A stretch of DNA of 64,000 nt from Rusavskia elegans. Its lineage: Eukaryota > Ascomycota > Lecanoromycetes > Teloschistales > Teloschistaceae. The notes under the pieces are model-generated. The model was not told the origin of the DNA. It was given only the letters and a program-made list of their open reading frames with translations, and ran no database searches. A program made the position numbers and the translations under genes. The stretch is from assembly GCA_011316305.1 (NCBI GenBank), contig SAUG01000007.1:372001-436000 (forward strand), in the 5' to 3' direction. The stretch's first letter is position 1; every line of letters begins with the position of its first letter. This document shows, in pieces, positions 20,645-30,860 of this stretch.

Positions 20645-21510
20645 TCACATTACAATACATCGGCCGCCACAGCACCCTGCTGATGAGCCGTCTTGTCGAG
20701 GTGCAGTTCGATTGTTGGATCCGTTCGCCGCTGCCGGAGCGCCTGATCCATAGGACGACATTTCCTTGTTGTATCTTCGAATCTCCCGAACGATATTGTA
20801 AAAGGCGTTTTCAACATTGATGCGTGATTTTGCAGATGTTTCAATGAAAGCGCAGCCGAACGAGCGAGCAAGATCTTCTCCCTCTGCAGTATCGCAGTTG
20901 GTCAGCATGGTATGCACAGGCAATGGAGGGAATTGAAGGCATTGAAGTGTAACCTCGGACAGCGAGAGGGCTGACCTTTTCTTGAAACCTGCCGTTCGGC
21001 GTCGAGATCACATTTGTTACCGACGATGATGATGGGAAAGTAATCTCTATCCTTGACTCGGAGAATTTGTTGCTGGAAGGTCATAATCTCTTCGAAGCTT
21101 TGCCGCGACGTGATGGAGTAAACCAGTAGAAAGCCCTCGCCTGTCCTCATGTATTGCTCCCTCATCGCCGAGTATTCTTCTTGACCAGCGGTATCCAGTA
21201 CATCTAACAGGGCGACTTCCTCGTCGATGACACATTGCTTTCGATATGAATCTTGCAAATCGCTTTTAGTCAGTAAAAGCGCACCATGGAAACGGGGCGG
21301 ATCGGCTCACCTTCGATTGTGGGATCGTATTCGTCGACAAAGTGGCTCTGTATGAGCTGGATGGTCAAGCATGACTTGCCGACACCTCCACCGCCGACGA
21401 CGACGAGCTTGTACTCTCTCAAAAACTTCAGCCAGGGCGGGTCAGCATCCATGGCTTGGTGTGTAGAGGGTTGCCGGCAAGGAAACAGGTGGACTCACCT
21501 TGGAAGCCAT
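20645..21510 (-). CDS. rasA: Ras small GTPase
   Basis: Four exons (21510-21499, 21425-21311, 21251-20976, 20883-20645) give 213 residues. The first exon encodes only MASK; introns are 73, 59 and 92 nt with GCTGAC or ACTGAC branch sites. It cycles between GTP and GDP and controls growth and morphogenesis at the plasma membrane. Visible motifs: P-loop GGGGVGKS (15-22), switch I YDPTIED, switch [14 protein letters not shown] and ETSAK. The C-terminus has a hypervariable Asn/Gly/Ala stretch, a CC pair (likely palmitoylated) and a CIVM CaaX box (likely farnesylated). Length and all motifs match fungal RasA/Ras1. Confidence 0.97.
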
Positions 21511-23028
21511 GGCGTTAGGTCGGAATGAGGGATCAAGCTCGAAACAGAGCGTGGGCCAACAGTGCGGATCCTGTTTCGAGAGGACCAATAACGGATCACC
21601 CTATCGAGCGAGGGGCGGTCGTCTGCTGTCGCTTTCGGGATGAAAATAGGAAGTTGTTTGTGGTTCCAATGTGGGGATGGGCTTGTGTCTGACAGCCGCT
21701 TGTTAACCGCACGAAGAGAAGGTCGTTCCTTTAAGTTTCCCACAGGCTAGGATCTTGCCGATGCAGGTCGATGAATGGATGGGCAAGGAAGGGAGCGAAG
21801 GATTTACGGATGGGAAGGATTGGTGGCTCCAGGTTCGTATTTAGAGATCGGCCAACGGTGTAACAATTAATGCTGAGCTTGGAGCAGAGGATCCGTCGGG
21901 AGGAGTGAGGTAAGTTTAAGGCAAGTAGTGAGGTTGATTTTGGAAGAGAGTGCGGGCTTCCTGTCTTCGTATGCAGTCTAGCTCAGGTATCCCGAGCTCT
22001 ACCCTAGCTAGGCAAAATAGGCGTCCTTTTTAGCCTAGAAACCAACAATTAACCCCCCATCAAAACCCATCACCCCGGGACACGCCAGGCAGCCCATTCA
22101 ACTTATTATCTGATAGGAGTTCCTCTGCTTACTCGAGGCATCAGGTTCCACGGAGACGGAGTCCGCTATGTTGAGGTAAAGCTGACATTTTCTCGTCTTC
22201 TACACCCACCGTACGGCGTACTGCAAGTGATCGGCTCGCTGTTTCTCATCACCACCTCCTGCCCCCCCTCCCCCCTACATACAGTTCTCAAGAGGACCCC
22301 AGATCCATCTCGTGCTTTGACTCTGGCCACATGACAGCAACAATGTTGCTAATCAGGAGAGATTGGAGGCCAGCCCCTCAGATCGCCAGCATTTTGATTG
22401 TCTCTGCTACGCGAGGACTTCGACGGTTCTTCCACGATGCTTCTTAGGGTGTTCTAATGTTCTAAGGGGAAGGAAGAGATCATCGGAGGACACCATGTCC
22501 TGCACGTGGGTGAAGCGGATGACTCGGTGATGAACAGACAGGACTTGAGAAAAGGAGAGCTTGTCTTGCGAGCGATTGGCTCATCTAGTCGGAGACTGTG
22601 CTCAATAGAGTATTGATCAGACCTTTCCGATCAGGATCGCTGTCGCACCGTTTCAGATGATAGGGACATCGCTGATCGACATCCCTCCTGTCCATCCACC
22701 TTTTGTTCTGGGATAAGCGTCCTGTCTATGCGCTGCTCCGCGCATGTGGAAGCCATGTGCGGTTGATGAGATTAACTTCCGCTTGGCTTGTCCGGTGGCT
22801 GGTCTAAATCCCTTCCCCGGCGCGCTGGGGACGGTGCTGGGGGCCGAAAATCTTGTCTGCTTCCAGTCGTCCCTCTCGAACCGCAGGGCTCCAATAATAT
22901 CAACGGCAATAATGGGACTGATGTCTGACGTCAACTGTTAGCAACAGTGCAATTCGAAGGTCACTGAACACCGGGTCTCAAGTCAATAACCCGTGACGAT
23001 GTTATCAAAACTGTCATGCAACTCTAAA
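21511..23028. other. Long upstream region of rasA
   Basis: About 1.5 kb without a supported gene lies between the rasA start and the 3' end of the next minus-strand gene. It includes a C-rich pyrimidine tract near 22260-22277. Long 5' regulatory or untranslated regions are usual for Ras genes, but I see no single decisive site. Confidence 0.5.
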
Positions 23029-24229
23029 TTATTTGGAATCGTCCTCGCTCTCGTCTGCATCCTCTTCTCGTTCGACTCGCACGCCATCAACCCCTTTTTC
23101 GATCTGGGGCACAAGACTCTCCATGTAGTCTTTGTCCTTACCCACGAGGGTCACAGAGTTCCTCTTCCTTCCCCATCTCGGGTAGCTACCGACTTTGACT
23201 CCTTTTGGTTCCACTTCGGCCGCCAATGTGGTCAGATATCCGGCCACCTCACTCTCTGCCAACGGCGTCGAAAAGAGTATCCTGTAAACGCCTTTTCCCT
23301 CTGGATTTTCCAATCGTGGTATCAGCAGTGGTTTGAGCCCGTCCAGTAGTTGAGTGAACAGTCTCGGGATACCAGGAAGGATGTGTACGTTTCCATTGAC
23401 AACCGATATTGGCACCCAGAGGCTATCATCCACGAATAATACTTGATTGCTTTCGTCCCGCGATTCATCTATCGGTAGTTTGACCATGCGCAGCTTCGCG
23501 TCCAAGGCTGGCGATGGCACATCCCAAGAGAAGTTTTTCTGGGACGGGTGCGGTTTGGAAAGTGCTTTCATGCGCTTCAAAGCATCATCATGGAGTTTCA
23601 AGGGGAGCTTGAAGGCTTTTGCAATCGATTCGTAGGTGATGTCATCATGGCTGTCGTAGGCAATCAGTGCAGGACGGGGTTTGAGATCGGCTATGGCATA
23701 CTGACGTCGGCCCTATTCCACCGCTGCAACAAGCAAGTTAGCAGGCTTTCTCATAGGAGGCAGTCGAATTTTGTCGTAAACGCAGAGCAAGCACGGGTCC
23801 GCGTTGAGAAACAATCTTGCCTTGTGACCACGAAGTCGTAGTTCTCACTCATCCTCCTTGCTGCCTCGCCAATCTCCGCTTCATCGTCGCCAATGACTTC
23901 AATTCTCTTAAGATTCATACCCAGAAGGAAGCAGTACTTGGCGAAGTGAGCGGAATTTGTATCCACCGTCTGCCATAGCGAGCTGCGTCAGCAAAGTGCC
24001 GCGATGTCCGGGGAACTTGTATGGTCTTCACCTTTCCTCCAAGGACTTCATCGCCGATAATGATACAGCCTGCCGTATGTATCATGCGCTTACTCCTCTC
24101 CTCTGCCGCTGATGTGGACATGATGCCGTGTCCGAACAACGAGGAGGATGCAGCTGCTGCGGAGATGTTGCTGTAATTTGACAGCGGCCGGGAAAGATGC
24201 CTTGTCAATTGACTTAACCGTGCGAACAT
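23029..24229 (-). CDS. Molybdopterin-binding (MoCF/CinA-type) domain protein, probably mitochondrial
   Basis: Four exons (24229-24032, 23969-23821, 23723-23706, 23650-23029) give 328 residues. The N-terminus is Arg/Ser-rich without acidic residues in its first 40, like a mitochondrial presequence; the in-frame Met before STSAAEERSK could give a cytosolic form. The domain shows CIIIGDEVLGGKTVDTNS, VVTSGGIGPTHDD and a C-terminal part with HILPGIPRLF, as in CinA/MoaB-like proteins. The true substrate is not known from sequence. Intron 2 begins with GC (GCAAGA) and is followed by an 18-nt exon that supplies GGIGPT. Without these two features the conserved motif cannot be assembled. Confidence 0.92.
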
Positions 24230-24422
24230 CTACAACGCAGGTTCGAATCTACGGGTGTTGAGCCTGTAATCCAATGATCTAAAGATCAATCAATCTCAAT
24301 CGTCATCAGATCACGGACTTAAGCCAGCTCCTTTTATGTCCGTACGAAATGTTCCGCAGAGCAGCGTCCGGTTGTCACTTCTCTTGCCGCATGCATCAGC
24401 AGTGAAGCTTCCTTGTACCACG
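24230..24422. promoter_or_regulatory. Short bidirectional promoter
   Basis: Only 193 bp separate the divergent starts of the molybdopterin-domain gene (24229, minus) and GMF (24423, plus), so they must share their promoter. Confidence 0.6.
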
Positions 24423-25034
24423 ATGGTATAATCTGGGGAGATATGTTGGAGATCTCAAATGCTGATAATTTCAGGCTTCTGGATCTCGTCTCTATACGTT
24501 CTCAGCCGACACAGAGGAGAAGCTTCGAAAATTCCGGCTCGGAACCTCAAGAGCCAAATCACCCCAGGCTGTTGTATGTACGTACGCCTTGAGTGCTCTT
24601 GCGGCGTACGATACCTCTTGGATCACTATGTACTTGGTGCTGACGCTGCCACACACAGACCAGATTGACAAGCATACATTAGAGATTGCACAGGCGGACG
24701 ACACGATCTACAGCAATGTGCAGGAGCTAGGGGACGAGCTCCCTGACCACTCACCCCGATTCATCTTGCTGAGCTACCCTTTGACTCTGGTGAACGAGAT
24801 ACGCTGTCTTTAATTCCAGACACTTTGCTAAGAGAGCCACAGCCGTCCGGGAGATTATCCGTCCCATATGTCTTGCTCTATTATCTCCCAGTGACTTGCA
24901 ACGCAGAAGTACGGATGCTATACGCGGGTGCGAAGGAGCTCATGAGGAATACTGCCGAGGTTGGGAAAGTGATCGAATTCGCTGAAGCCGAAGACCTTGA
25001 GACGATCGAAGAGAAGCTCGGTGGTGCAGCATAG
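24423..25034 (+). CDS. gmf1: Glia maturation factor (ADF/cofilin family)
   Basis: Four exons (24423-24425, 24475-24577, 24659-24789, 24843-25034) give 142 residues, the usual GMF length. The first coding exon is just the ATG; the intron starts GTATAA and ends TTTCAG with GCTGATA as branch site. GMF binds the Arp2/3 complex, inhibits nucleation and promotes debranching of actin at cortical patches. Hallmarks visible: RLYTFSADTEEKLRKFRLGT at the start, DELPDHSPRFILLSYPLTL, GRLSVPYVLLYYLP and the acidic C-terminus EDLETIEEKL. It is tail-to-tail with the dehydrogenase gene, 60 bp away. Confidence 0.95.
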
Positions 25035-25094
25035 AGGTACAAGTTGGCATTGAGATTGGAAATGTGCGTTCTTTGGGAAGTGGAATTCAGCAGT

Positions 25095-26242
25095 CTACGA
25101 CTTCCTGTGCATCACAGTTGCAGCCGCTTGGTGGTTGGGAAAGATCAGTGTATCAGCCACCACCACATTCTCTCGTCTTCCAGCATTGAAGACCACGACC
25201 TCCGCGATATCATCGGGCGTCAGTGGTTCACAGCCACTGCATCTTTGTAAGCTTCGTATACCCCATGACACTTTGTAACTTGCCTGTAGACTGCATCTGC
25301 TTTGGCTTTGTCACCACCAAACCGCACCACAGAGAATTCCGTCTCCACTTGACCAGGATCGATCTCCATGACTCGGATCCTGGTGGCAATCAACTCCTTC
25401 CGCAGCGCTTCCGTGAAGACTCGAACTGCAGCCTTGGTGGCACAATATATCGACCCACCGGGATAGCCCTCTCGGCCTGCGATGCTCCCGATATTGATGA
25501 TATCTCCTCGTCCGCCTTCATCTCGCTTCTTGAAGACTTGAAGCACCGCCTAGTTCATCAATCTGGTCAGCCTCGACATTACATACTGACGGGAGTAGAG
25601 GATGGGAATTCAGCACAACGCAGTGTTTACAAAGAGCAAGGTCTTACTTTGACCACCTACCTGGGTCATATTGATGAGTCCTGTGACGTTGGTTGATATC
25701 ATGGTCTCGGTATCTTGTTCTAAGATATCCGGGGCTTTTGCGACCCCTTTGACAAGACCTCTACGCATCCGCGGATCAATGTGTGGCCCATCTCTCATCC
25801 TTCGGTGTTCATGACGTACGCATTATTCACCAAAACGTCGATCTCTTTGAATTCGGGAGGCAGAGAACCAACAAACCCCCGGACCTCGTCTGGTTTGCTC
25901 ACGTCAAGCTTCAAGGGAAGGACTTGAACACCGGAACCGACTTCCTCCTGGATTTCAGTTGCTAGTGCCTTCAAAGAATCCAATCTCCGGGCGGTCAAGA
26001 TGAGCTTAAGATTCTTAGGTGAAGTTCTTGCAAATTCCAGAGCTAAGATGATGTATCAGGAAGGCGTTCTGCCTAGACTAAGAGCCGAACATACCTACCT
26101 GTGCTTTTACCTATCCCTATATGCGAAATGCGTTTTATTCACGAAAGCATGCCTGCATGGTACCAGAACGTCACCTACCTGAGCTTGCACCGGTAACGAC
26201 TATTGTCTTGCCCTCAAGGCGCTTGCCCATATCTGTGGCCAT
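25095..26242 (-). CDS. Short-chain dehydrogenase, YMR226C-like NADP-dependent 3-hydroxy acid dehydrogenase
   Basis: Six exons (26242-26179, 26116-26099, 26042-25820, 25760-25661, 25549-25284, 25236-25095) give 270 residues, close to the 267 of the yeast enzyme. An upstream in-frame ATG at 26347 would add 35 residues (MRWNTLASTF...) resembling a mitochondrial presequence. Rossmann motif TGASSGIG begins at residue 17; the active site is S...YCATK in GSIAG-x8-SIYCATK, and NNAG is present. The C-terminus NVVVADTLIFPNHQAA is diagnostic. The second exon is 18 nt (GIGKST). The last intron (47 nt) uses a GC donor, GCAAGT. It reduces 3-oxo or oxidises 3-hydroxy acids; the substrate is inferred. Confidence 0.92.
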
Positions 26243-26347
26243 CGTCCGCTGTGAGAACGCTTGCCGTGGGACGAATTGGGACAGGATGAGCAAAGATGGG
26301 GGTCTGTGCAGATTCACGAAAGTGCTGGCCAATGTGTTCCAACGCAT

Positions 26348-26930
26348 CAGGTAATTATTGGCCTCATCGAAGATAGTAGTGAGTGAGTTAACGAGAACTG
26401 ATAGTCTACGAGCCGAGGTAAAACAAGTGACAACACTATGACGTATAGCCGCCGACGGATATACAGCCTGGAAAAGTATCTTATTCTGACTTCCATCCAT
26501 CATCTGACGTGCTACAATCTATCCGATAGAGTCAAAAATGTCGCCAGCCTGGTGCGTGTACAGTCGCGCAATTGCAAATAAAGCTCTCTACTCGTAAGTC
26601 GAAGATGCTGCCATAATGATCGTTTACACTGCATGTTCTGGAATACGCTTGCTGCCTAGTCATTCATTCTCAAATTCGCGCATTCCGTATTTCAAGATCA
26701 TGGCCGGTGAGAAGGTGACATGGATGAATTGTCTCGCGTCTCCTGATGCCAGGAATTGTGTCTCGGTAAGCCCGCCAGCACTACTGGGGAACAACAGCGT
26801 TCCGCCTCCGGCCAAGGCGTTTCTCATCATTGTGCAACAAATGTGATGAGGAATTCGAGTTGTAGCGCAATAGTGTTTGGTCAAGATGACAGCGCAGCCT
26901 AAGCAAACATTTACTTGATGGTTCTGGCTT
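26348..26930. other. Intergenic
   Basis: Upstream of the dehydrogenase gene; no supported gene or repeat. Confidence 0.45.
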
Positions 26931-27365
26931 TTAGCGGCTGTTGGAGGTCTTCGAAGGTCTAAATCTTTTGCTGCCACGTCTGCGCCAGTCATACGAGTAA
27001 ATACTATGCTTTGCTACTGGCATATTGAGTTTTCTGCTTTCTGACCACTTCAAAACTCCTGATGACCTGCTATCATCGCTATGCCCTTTTCGTAAGTCTT
27101 TCTGTTGAAGCAGTATGATTTGGCTTAGCGCTCGACTGCTCAGTCTGGATAATATGCTCAACTTCGAGGAGTCATTATATTGACTCATGTTGACGCTCCC
27201 CTTCGATGAGAAGAAGTTCCCCATGCTGAAAGAGTCCCATGTGTACTTATACTGGCCCGATCTCGCTTTCTGTTTCATGGCCAACGTCTTGCACACATTA
27301 TCATTCTCGGATCTCGCTTTTTGTCGTATAGCGAACGTCTTGCACACACCACTGTTGTCATTCAT
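26931..27365 (-). CDS. Possible small basic protein with 17-residue tandem repeat
   Basis: An open frame of 144 codons starting with two copies of one 17-residue unit (VCKTFAIRQKARSENDN and VCKTLAMKQKARSGQYK) encoded by a 51-bp tandem repeat. The repeat is in frame and keeps its amino-acid pattern despite base changes, which hints at coding. The rest is Ser/Lys/Arg-rich with no domain. There is no homologue I recognise, so this may be a chance frame. Confidence 0.25.
   Translation of the reverse strand: MNDNSGVCKTFAIRQKARSENDNVCKTLAMKQKARSGQYKYTWDSFSMGNFFSSKGSVNMSQYNDSSKLSILSRLSSRALSQIILLQQKDLRKGHSDDSRSSGVLKWSESRKLNMPVAKHSIYSYDWRRRGSKRFRPSKTSNSR
27259..27360 (-). repeat. 51-bp tandem duplication
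   Basis: Two units, 27259-27309 and 27310-27360, share GATCTCGCTTT and CGTCTTGCACACA with scattered substitutions. Confidence 0.8.
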
Positions 27366-27394
27366 ATCACTGCTCCTGAAGCCTTAACTCAACG

Positions 27395-28108
27395 ATGGAT
27401 CTTGACCTCGATGCCTTCTTCGGTGGCCAGTGCGCCACCGACCTTGACGATTACGATGAAGCCGATACCACGACTGCACAATCCACCCATACCATCGATT
27501 TAGACGCTTTCTTCGACGGCCAGTCGGCCACAGACCTTGACGACGACGACGCTGACGACGATACCACGACTGTCGAAGTCGATATCACGGCTGGCGAATC
27601 CACCCATACCAATGGGTATTACATCTATACTCACGCCAACAAGGTGTTTATGAGAGATGGCCTTGACGGCGACTCCATCATCAATGCGCCCGGCTACCGC
27701 CCACCCCAACACTCCCAATTGAAGCGAGACGACGCCGGCAAGCTTGTCACTTGGGATGGCATCAAGGTCGCAAGACCAGTCTACCGACCTTCGCCGCTCT
27801 GCCAAGTCGAGAGCACCGCCGAGTGCATCGAGGCATCGATGACACCAATCGATACGACGACCGACGACTGCGCCTCTTCGTCTTGCTCTTCCTCCGACAT
27901 CGACACCGACGCCGAGACCCCCCCGTCGAGCCCAGAAGCGGCATCGACGCCCATCACAAGGCCTTGCCCGCCACTATCTCTCCTCTCCCCCATCATCAAC
28001 ACCACCCCCATCGACTCCGCCACCAAGCCCTCCGTAGACCGCTCGCAGTACGCGGGCATGTACGCCGCCTTCATCATCGGCATCTCAGTCGTCATTTGTC
28101 TGTGGTAG
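27395..28108 (+). CDS. Orphan acidic repeat protein, predicted tail-anchored
   Basis: A single exon of 237 residues from the ATG at 27395 (context AACGATGG). The N-terminus holds two copies of an acidic unit: DLDAFFGGQCATDLDD and DLDAFFDGQSATDLDD, each followed by a Thr-rich stretch ending STHT. The middle has a Tyr-rich segment (GYYIYTHANKVFMRD) and a disordered Ser/Thr/Pro region. The last 16 residues form a hydrophobic helix (MYAAFIIGISVVICLW) at the very C-terminus with no tail behind it, as in tail-anchored proteins. No family recognised. Codon use is C-ending and regular, which supports coding. Confidence 0.6.
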   Translation: MDLDLDAFFGGQCATDLDDYDEADTTTAQSTHTIDLDAFFDGQSATDLDDDDADDDTTTVEVDITAGESTHTNGYYIYTHANKVFMRDGLDGDSIINAPGYRPPQHSQLKRDDAGKLVTWDGIKVARPVYRPSPLCQVESTAECIEASMTPIDTTTDDCASSSCSSSDIDTDAETPPSSPEAASTPITRPCPPLSLLSPIINTTPIDSATKPSVDRSQYAGMYAAFIIGISVVICLW

Positions 28109-28339
28109 TCGACAGCGACACCACGACTGAGCGCCCATCGTCCTATCCATTGTCATCATTCCTGCATCGACCTCCTTATCAAGTATTGTGGCATCGTCGG
28201 AGCTGTCACCGGCTTCGACGATCGCCTGACTTGGTAAGGGGGCCCGGTGCGGATGGTGGGAATGGGTAGGGCGATGGGTGGCTTGACGACACGGCATCAA
28301 TGGGGCAGGCATCACGAGTTCTGGGGTTTTTTGTTGTTG

Positions 28340-28363
28340 TTTTTTTTTTTTTTTTTTTTTTTT
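28340..28363. repeat. 24-nt T homopolymer
   Basis: Uninterrupted T, preceded by TTGTTGTTG. On the minus strand it reads as a poly(A) tail following the tandem units. Confidence 0.9.
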
Positions 28364-28367
28364 GGCA

Positions 28368-28618
28368 GAAGACCGCACATGTCACTGTGGGGTTCGATAC
28401 CCCCTTTGACCTCTGTTCCATCGATAGAGATGGCTACGGCTTCTTGTCTCCGAGGAAGACGACCGAACATGTCACTGTGGGGTTCAATACCCCCTTTGAC
28501 CTCTGTTCCAATCGACGTGGAGGAAGAAGGAGAAGAAGACGCATATGCCTCTGTCTGGTTCAAGACCAGCTTTGGCCTCTATTCCATCTACGGATGGCTA
28601 CGGCTTCTTGTCTCCGAG
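28368..28618 (+). repeat. Three tandem units of about 85 bp containing a hairpin
   Basis: Units begin GAAGAC at 28368, 28454 and 28535. Units 1 and 2 share CATGTCACTGTGGGGTTC and CCCCCTTTGACCTCTGTTCC. Units 1 and 3 share ATGGCTACGGCTTCTTGTCT. GGGGTT followed by AACCCC-like sequence can form a small hairpin in units 1 and 2. The middle unit lacks the distal part. Confidence 0.8.
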
Positions 28619-28628
28619 GATCACGGAT

Positions 28629-28658
28629 TTGCACCTCACCTCACCTCACCTCACCTCC
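28629..28658. repeat. CACCT pentanucleotide repeat
   Basis: About five head-to-tail copies of CACCT/TCACC. Confidence 0.85.
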
Positions 28659-29242
28659 AGCATCATCCCCTTCAGCACTTCACCTACAGCATCACCACGT
28701 CCAGCACTCGCAGCGCTCTCACCTACGGTATCTCAAGCATCTTCATCACCTAAAGCATCGCCACCTCAAGCACTCCCACCGCCTCCCCTGCAGCACCTGC
28801 AGCATCATCGATACCACGATGTGATGCTCACCTACAACGCCACCTCCTCCAGCGCCTCACCCCCAATACCTCCAACGCCTCCACCATCGACACCCTGATG
28901 GGAAGCGTTTCCATCATCGCTCGCGTTGGCATGCATTTTCAGCGACTCAGAAGCGGTTTAGCGATTGCATTGGATGATACCCCGGGATACGAAGTCATGA
29001 GCATGGAAGTACGAATTTCATAGAGTCAGCATTAGCATAGCATTATCAATGTCACTTCAGTCACATTCAAGGCTACCAATTGAATCAACTTGTAATTCCA
29101 TCGTGGACTTGTGAACGAAGTCGTGGTGATTTTTTTTTATCATAGGATCATTGACTCTAACCCAACCCTGGAATGCTCTGCCATGGCTCGCGTCATGATT
29201 GGGCTAAGCAGCCATCTACGCCATGCCCACCCCCATCCAAAC

Positions 29243-29775
29243 TCACTTCAAAATCTGCTGCTCCGTCTTGGGCTCCACATCCGTCTCGGCCCCGGCTCCC
29301 TTGTTCAATTCATCCTTCACCTTGGCCTCCAAGGTATCCACATGCGCACCCACCACCTCCCCGATCTGCTTTCCGTCCTTGAAGAGGATGAAGGTGGGCA
29401 TGGCGCGGACGCCCAGTTCCCCAGCGACCTCGGGGACTTCGTCGATGTCGAGTTTGTAGAAGCGGGCGGCGGTGTGGGTGTTGGAGAGCTTGATGATTTC
29501 GGGGGCGACGACTTTACACGGGGCGCACCAGGTGGCCATGCAGTCGATGATCATGAGTGAGGGATCGGCGAGGGCGGCGTCGTAGTCGGATTTGCTGTTG
29601 GTCGGGGCGTTAGTTGGGAAATCTTGTACAGGTAGAGGGATGTGTGTGGGAAGAAGCGTCTGTGAAGGAAGTAGACGAGGGCATGGAATGTTTGCGAAGG
29701 GTTTGGGTGTCTGGTGGTGAATACAAAGAGCCTGAGGTCTTACCTGGTCAAGTTATGCACGCCGGTTCCGGCCAT
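29243..29775 (-). CDS. Thioredoxin with CAPC active site
   Basis: Two exons (29775-29744, 29594-29243) separated by a 149-nt intron with an ACTAACG branch site give 127 residues. It is a cytosolic disulfide reductase acting with thioredoxin reductase. The fold is clear: MIIDCMATWCAPCK (active site 33-38), FYKLDIDEVPEVA, the cis-Pro segment RAMPTFILFKDGK and VVGAH. The active site has Ala in place of the usual Gly (CAPC rather than CGPC). An extension of about 20 charged residues (ending TEQQILK) follows the domain and is longer than in classical 105-110 residue thioredoxins. Confidence 0.94.
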
Positions 29776-30860
29776 CCTGACGATCGATTGGTGAAAATGT
29801 CTTTGCTGTCTTGGTTTGAGCGATGTAGTAGCGGCGAAGGGAGATCTTGCAGCCAAAGAGCTTGCAGTCCTGAGGAACGTATGTCGGATTGGGGTTGCCA
29901 GAATGTTGATGCTAGTGGGGAGACTTTAAATGTTTGCGAAACAGGCTGCAATTGACTACTTCGAGGCGGTACAATTGATGATAGACAAATCAAACTGCCA
30001 ATGACATAGGGTCTAGAGGCTTCTCGGAGCAGAAGGCGCAATCGCGGACAATGACGTAATCCGTTTTCCTGCCGCAGCTGACCAATGCAGTAATGCACGA
30101 CATTCGAGACTGGGATTTGGAATCTACCTTATGCGGGCTGATGCACCCTCAGGTCCGATCGATCCCTTATCAGTGCATTGTATGCGACGGCAGTATGCGA
30201 GTAGGACCCTCCCCGGTTGTCGTATGTCACATGAATGAAGCTATGATTGGTATAGGAGTTAGGGGCTGTAAGACAGGCTTGGACGATGCACAATTATAAA
30301 CGTATATGTATTCAACTTGGTGTATCCTACGTGGACAATGCCACAAGACTGATATAACCGTGTCCTCAGGAGAACTCATGGTAACTCATCGTCTCTTAAC
30401 ATATACTACCTCTTCGTACCTGCACTCTATGGTGTGTATCGCAAGAGTGGGGGAATCCAAACAAAAAAAGACCAACAAACTCCGTCGCTACATGAGGGGG
30501 CTGGGGGATGAAGCTTCGGAGCACTTCCACACTTCTTTCTCCGCCCAGATGATATGCCGCTGATACTGTCGTCTAGGAAAGAGGGCGCCGATGTACATGC
30601 TCGCTGACGATGGATGCCTAGATTCTGAAGAGATCGGATCGGATGGTAGGTTTAGGTGAGGCGGAACTAAATGGTTCGAGGGCGGACCGAGGTCCACCTA
30701 GATAATGCCGACAAAGCAATGCCAAGGAGCCGTGGATGATGATTATCCAAGAGGAATAGAAGCCAGTGAAGGATAGTGAGCTAAAGCTTCGGGTATCCAT
30801 GGACACGCTTGCCGGAGCGTGCCCTGAGGAGGCCGTCGTGACTGGGGAGCTAGGGTGATC
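29776..30860. other. Intergenic, 1.1 kb
   Basis: Upstream of the thioredoxin gene and downstream of the OTU gene. No supported gene, RNA or repeat. Confidence 0.5.

Larger units (their letters stand above)
28109..29242. other. Repeat-rich intergenic region
   Basis: It holds a T-run, a tandem repeat of about 85 bp and CACCT repeats (listed separately). Open frames here read through these repeats and show no family sequence; they may be chance frames or decayed gene parts. Confidence 0.5.

Noticed and set aside
24230..24290. tRNA-like B box (GGTTCGAATC)
   Set aside because: No matching A box or acceptor stem about 70 nt upstream, and the T-stem does not pair fully.
28247..28753. 168-codon frame through the T-run and tandem units
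   Set aside because: Its sequence is produced by the homopolymer and repeats (poly-Phe and repeated units) and lacks any other support.
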